DNA of 64,000 nt from Hydrotalea sp. (lineage in GTDB: Bacteria; Bacteroidota; Bacteroidia; Chitinophagales; Chitinophagaceae): NCBI GenBank assembly GCA_022402565.1, contig JAKRSC010000028.1:313604-377603 (forward strand). Reading direction: 5' to 3'. Every line of letters begins with the position of its first letter. Positions within the stretch are counted from its first letter, which is position 1. The position numbers were made by a program, and so were the translations under genes. Shown here piece by piece: positions 60,209 through 64,000 of the stretch. The notes beneath the pieces were generated by a model. That model did no database searches, had not been told where the DNA came from, and saw only the letters and a list, made by a program, of their open reading frames with translations.

Positions 60209-63097
60209 TTACATCCTCATTCCACCTCTTGGCATAAAGCGCTGCATCATATTCATCATTTGATTAGGTTGTTGTGGACCACCAAATTTTCTTAGGTTAT
60301 ATGTAAAACTTAGCATCATATAGCGTTGAAGCACCTGCGTTTGAACATCCCTAATTGAGTTGGCATTAATAGTACGATCAATAAAAGTATTCTTGTTAAG
60401 AATATCGAATACGCTTAATCGAATTTCTCCACTTTTGTTCTTAAATACTTGATACGCTATAAATGGAGTCCATAAAGGAATTGCTTGGTTAAAACCATCT
60501 GTTCTTCCTGCAAAAATATTTAAGTCAAAATCACTTCCCATGAGTAAGCGTTTCTTATTACTGTAAGTAAAGTCAGCAGAAATAAGTTGGCTGAAGAAAT
60601 TTTGATTTTGTGCTGCTGAAAAAGTATTACGCACACCATTGAAAGTAGATGTACTTGTCAAATTAATATCGAATCGCTCTTTCAAATTCATAGTCCAGGT
60701 AATTGTTTGTCCAACTATGTAATTGCGTGTAAAGTTCTTCTCACTATTAATAAAGCTTGCATCTTGATTATAGCTAGCATTGGTAGTAAAATTGATATTG
60801 CTTTTAGGTTTTTTTATTGGCATACCATATGTAAAGAAACCACTTGCACTATATACTCCACTAATGTTTACAGGCTGAGAAATTATAGCACCAGGTTGAA
60901 TTACACCGGCAGGAATTCCTGGAGGTAGAGGGTCGCCTGGTAAATAGATAAATGTTGAATTGGCAATTCTATTTTCTGTAATACTGAAGTTAAGTGATGC
61001 AAAAATGGTTTTAAATGTCATGAAATTAAACTTGTTATAAAACAAGTTGAAGAAATGGCGGAATTCTTGTTTCAAATTTGGATTCCCCCCACGTACATTT
61101 AAAGGATTGGTTATGTCAAATACAGGTTGAAGCTGTGTAGCACTAGGTTGGTTTGTATTTCCACGATAGTTAAATCGAAAACTTTCAGTTCTGCTTTTAT
61201 TAAAACTAAAGTTTGCATTAGGAAAGAAATTAATAAAGCTTTGATCAATGGTTGTTTTTCTACTTGTATTGATGCTTACTAAATCGGCCCATTGAATTCC
61301 GCCACCAAAACTAAGGCTATATTTATCTTTTTGGTATCTATAGTTTATATTACCTCTATGTGCTTTAAAAGTGTTTTCGAAATTGTTGGTTTGTAAAGTA
61401 TCAGCAATATCATATTGTCCGGTTAACCTATTGAACCTAAATGTTTCTCTTACAGAGTTACTTAAATTGTTAGTTAAATTATATGAGAATTCCATTAAAG
61501 AATTCTTTGCTATAGGTTCTGTGTAGGAAATGTTAGAGCTGAAATTTCTGGCATTAGATTCAGAATTAAATCTTTGATCAAGTGTGTCGAATCTATTTGG
61601 TATAGCTGCTAAGTTAATTTGTGTAGTATAAGAATTACCTTCTCCGTCGTTGGTATTTCCTCCAAAGTTTAAGCTAGCACTTAATGACCTACCTCTTTTC
61701 AAAAATCTTCTTCTCAATAGCACTTCTGCGCTTGCATTAACACCATTGTTTTCACTTTCACTTCTAAACTTTGCTTGGTTCACATTTATAACCTTGCCTC
61801 TTGTTTGATTACTAATACTTTCATTGATATTAAAGCTTCTTTGAAAAGAAATATTAGGCCTGATAATCATTGAAGTAAGCGAATCAAACTTAGTTTCAAT
61901 ATTAAAATTAATACGATGGTTTTGGTTAGTATTATTCAATTTTGAAACCTGTTCATTGAAAAGTGAAGTTCCTGCACTACCTAAAACATTTTCAGTTAAG
62001 CTCGTTTGATCTCTAATTACTTGCGTATTATTAAAGAAGTAGCTTCCACTCACTTCAGTTTTTTTACCCCATACATCGCGATAGTTTAAACCACCTGCCC
62101 AAGACTCAACAATTCCGTTTGCACCAGAATTGAAGTTTTGAAGTACACTACTAGCCTGACGGAATGCTCCACCACCGATGTTGGCAACTGCTCCACCTCG
62201 CCCGGCTCCAGCACCGCCTCCGCCACCGCCTACAGATCCAAGGATATCTTGGACTGTAAAGCTTTGTTTATTGGTGTTATTACCTTGCCCGATAAAGGAA
62301 ATTTGTTGGTTCCCGTTAAATCGGTTAACACTTAAGCTGTTTTCATATCTATTATTCGTTCCTGCTCCTGCCGATGCTTTACCAAACCAGCCTTTTCTTC
62401 TATCCTTTTTGGTAATAATGTTGATTGTTTTTTCACGGTTTCCATCGTCAAATCCAGAAAATGCGGCCTGATCACTTAAGCCATCAATCACCTGCACCCT
62501 ATCAATCATATCGGTTGGAAGATTACGTGTAGCTAACTTAGGGTCATCGCCAAAGAAACGTTTTCCGTCAACCAATACCCTAGTAACCTGCTGTCCTTGA
62601 GCACGTACATTTCCATCTCTATCAACCTCAACCCCGGGTAATTTTTTCAATAAGTCTTCTGCTGTAGCATTGGGTTTAGTTTTAAACATGTTTGCATTAA
62701 AATCAACTGTATCTTTTTTCACAACAATTGGGGAAGCAGTGACAACTACATCATTCAACTCATTTGCTTGTACCTCCATGATAATAGGAGGCATTGCTAC
62801 TAATGGACTGGTTCTTGACAAGGATATATTTTTATACTGCGGTTTATATCCTTGAAACGCAATTAACATTAGATAATTACCGAAAGGAATATCATTTATG
62901 ATAAAATTGCCCCTATCATCTGCCAATCCAAACTTTACTAAAGTGGAATCCTTTTCCTCTAATACGGTAATTGAAGCTCCTTTAAGGACCTGTTTTGTTG
63001 TGGTATCTACTAAAGATCCGCGAATAGTACCAGTGTTTTGAGCTTTGACTAGAGTGCCAATTAGAATGAACGCAGTTAATAGGTAGAAATACTTCAT
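60209..63097 (-). CDS. TonB-dependent-receptor-like outer-membrane beta-barrel protein
   Basis: 962 aa. Signal peptide MKYFYLLTAFILIGTLVKAQ, a CarboxypepD_reg-like domain (~22-110: GTIRGSLVDTTTKQVLKGASI), a plug-like part (~115-235: AEDLLKKLPGVEVDRDGNV, VLVDGKRFFGDDP, IDRVQVIDGLSD), then a beta-barrel of the OMP_b-brl_3 type. A glycine/alanine-rich low-complexity segment lies near residues 288-312, and the C-terminus is Met/Gly/Arg-rich (MMQRFMPRGGMRM), not an aromatic ending. Function unknown; the family is common in Chitinophagaceae. Confidence 0.9.
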   Translation of the reverse strand: MKYFYLLTAFILIGTLVKAQNTGTIRGSLVDTTTKQVLKGASITVLEEKDSTLVKFGLADDRGNFIINDIPFGNYLMLIAFQGYKPQYKNISLSRTSPLVAMPPIIMEVQANELNDVVVTASPIVVKKDTVDFNANMFKTKPNATAEDLLKKLPGVEVDRDGNVRAQGQQVTRVLVDGKRFFGDDPKLATRNLPTDMIDRVQVIDGLSDQAAFSGFDDGNREKTINIITKKDRRKGWFGKASAGAGTNNRYENSLSVNRFNGNQQISFIGQGNNTNKQSFTVQDILGSVGGGGGGAGAGRGGAVANIGGGAFRQASSVLQNFNSGANGIVESWAGGLNYRDVWGKKTEVSGSYFFNNTQVIRDQTSLTENVLGSAGTSLFNEQVSKLNNTNQNHRINFNIETKFDSLTSMIIRPNISFQRSFNINESISNQTRGKVINVNQAKFRSESENNGVNASAEVLLRRRFLKRGRSLSASLNFGGNTNDGEGNSYTTQINLAAIPNRFDTLDQRFNSESNARNFSSNISYTEPIAKNSLMEFSYNLTNNLSNSVRETFRFNRLTGQYDIADTLQTNNFENTFKAHRGNINYRYQKDKYSLSFGGGIQWADLVSINTSRKTTIDQSFINFFPNANFSFNKSRTESFRFNYRGNTNQPSATQLQPVFDITNPLNVRGGNPNLKQEFRHFFNLFYNKFNFMTFKTIFASLNFSITENRIANSTFIYLPGDPLPPGIPAGVIQPGAIISQPVNISGVYSASGFFTYGMPIKKPKSNINFTTNASYNQDASFINSEKNFTRNYIVGQTITWTMNLKERFDINLTSTSTFNGVRNTFSAAQNQNFFSQLISADFTYSNKKRLLMGSDFDLNIFAGRTDGFNQAIPLWTPFIAYQVFKNKSGEIRLSVFDILNKNTFIDRTINANSIRDVQTQVLQRYMMLSFTYNLRKFGGPQQPNQMMNMMQRFMPRGGMRM

Positions 63098-63251
63098 ATA
63101 AAAAAATTACTTAAAGGAACTTTTTGTAGTCAATTGAGCCCTTTGAGGTGTTGAAAGACCTAAGCCCTTCCTACAAACGTTGCTAAGACCCTTATATGTG
63201 CAAAAAGTTTAATTGATGTGATAAACGGTATTAGGTAAGGGTGGACGGCTG

Positions 63252-64000
63252 TTAAGCAGAGTTTTTCGATAAATATTCAAGTAACTGCAGCCTGCTGTTT
63301 TCCAAATCCTCCATGCAGGATATTGTTAGAGAAACCAAGTGATCTGTAAATTTTTCATGTTTTGCAATTGCTTCTATTTGTTTGAGCTTTTGCGTAATTG
63401 CAGGCATTCCTAAATTAGTTGCACTAGGTTTTAAACGGTGAGCCTTTGCAGCTATAATTTGAGTATTTCTTTGTTGAATACCTTCTTTTATTTGTTCAAT
63501 TTGGAAAGGAAGATCATCGCAGAACAATTGAATCATTTTGTTTACAAACTGATGATCGTTTCTGCTCATCTGCAAGAGAATTGAAAGATCATACGTAGCA
63601 GGTTTATGATAGTTATCAAATTTCGTATGATCAGATAAAGCGGAATGATTTTTATTTGAAGATATAAGTTTAAGAATAGCTTGAATTAAATCATGTTCTT
63701 TAAAAGGCTTAGAAATGTAATCATTCATTCCTGCTTCCAAACAGTTCTCTTTTTCGCCTTTAATAGCATTCGCAGTGAGTGCAATGATAGGAATTGAATG
63801 ATTCAGTTTAAGTCTGATGTGCTTAGTGGCTTCATACCCATTCATAATAGGCATTTGTAAGTCCATTAAAATGATATCTGGATTTTCATTTTTTAATTTT
63901 TCAATTGCCTCCTGACCATTTTGCGCATGAATAGCTTTAGCGCCATTCTGCTGAACAATCATTTCTGCAACCAATCTGTTCATTTCGTTATCATCTACAA
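63252..64000 (-). CDS. Receiver plus HPt end of a hybrid kinase, 5' part outside the window
   Basis: At least 249 codons; reading upstream of the first ATG (63983) gives V-D-D-N-E in frame, so the acidic pocket of the receiver is complete and the gene continues past the right edge. Receiver: Asp in IILMDLQMPIMNGYEA, Lys in YISKPFKEHDL. HPt domain after ~150: AAKAHRLKPSATNLGM with the phospho-His. It is probably the C-terminal part of a hybrid sensor kinase like the one at 53902, here with an added HPt. Confidence 0.85.
   Translation of the reverse strand, partial: VDDNEMNRLVAEMIVQQNGAKAIHAQNGQEAIEKLKNENPDIILMDLQMPIMNGYEATKHIRLKLNHSIPIIALTANAIKGEKENCLEAGMNDYISKPFKEHDLIQAILKLISSNKNHSALSDHTKFDNYHKPATYDLSILLQMSRNDHQFVNKMIQLFCDDLPFQIEQIKEGIQQRNTQIIAAKAHRLKPSATNLGMPAITQKLKQIEAIAKHEKFTDHLVSLTISCMEDLENSRLQLLEYLSKNSA

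Noticed and set aside
1-64000. CRISPR arrays, insertion sequences, replication origin
   Set aside because: No regularly spaced repeats, transposase genes or dnaA/DnaA-box cluster noticed.

Overview
The window reads as a chromosomal segment of a Bacteroidota bacterium, most likely family Chitinophagaceae (a Sediminibacterium-like genome is a guess). Reasons: a SusC/SusD pair, the T9SS regulator PorX, the LpxC-FabZ fusion, a PID-CTERM-like tail, a FISUMP domain, outer membrane beta-barrel family proteins, weak Shine-Dalgarno sequences, and several upstream elements matching the Bacteroidota promoter form (TTG, about 20 nt, TAnnTTTG). The DNA is AT-rich. No CRISPR array, insertion sequence, integrase or rRNA gene was seen.

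Layout. 1-7.2 kb: partial trmB, an ECF sigma / anti-sigma pair divergent from a fasciclin protein (resembling mycobacterial SigK-RskA-MPT70), an OFA-type MFS transporter, two poorly known proteins, an unusual tRNA-Leu-like RNA with its own terminator, an Lrp/AsnC regulator with a promoter-overlapping palindrome, and a PID-CTERM-like protein. 7.3-20.6 kb: MarR plus acyl-CoA dehydrogenase, alpha/beta hydrolase plus glycosyltransferase, alanine dehydrogenase, a TlpA-like thioredoxin, recQ, glutathione peroxidase, radA-comF and a zinc peptidase. 20.7-25.3 kb: an orphan SusC/SusD pair. 25.3-30.6 kb: the lipid A operon HD protein-lpxD-lpxC/fabZ-lpxA-ABC ATPase. 30.7-35.5 kb: porX, a small protein, an MBL hydrolase, an HhH protein and a second acyl-CoA dehydrogenase behind a TetR-style palindrome. 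35.6-42.1 kb (minus strand): a 57-aa protein, clpX, two clpP genes, mreDCB and ftsX. 42.3-50.3 kb: leuS, a BamA/TamA-like barrel, an AspT-family transporter and a DPP-IV peptidase.

50.4-53.8 kb is the most accessory-looking part: a small HTH protein, a structured leader, an 81-aa exported six-cysteine peptide, an overlapping lipoprotein with a probable beta-propeller, an overlapping CarboxypepD_reg-like protein and a DUF1573 protein. It is tightly packed, more AT-rich by eye than its surroundings, and is the best candidate here for an undescribed system. It is followed by a 7TM-DISM hybrid histidine kinase. 56-64 kb: thioredoxin, an SDR oxidoreductase, an LpxH-like phosphoesterase with a glycosyltransferase, a HAD phosphatase, a large TonB-type barrel protein and the truncated REC-HPt end of another hybrid kinase.

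How the genes work together: envelope biogenesis dominates (lipid A, MreBCD/FtsX, SusCD, barrels, PorX), with protein quality control (ClpXP), DNA repair (RecQ, RadA) and acyl-CoA oxidation as further themes.
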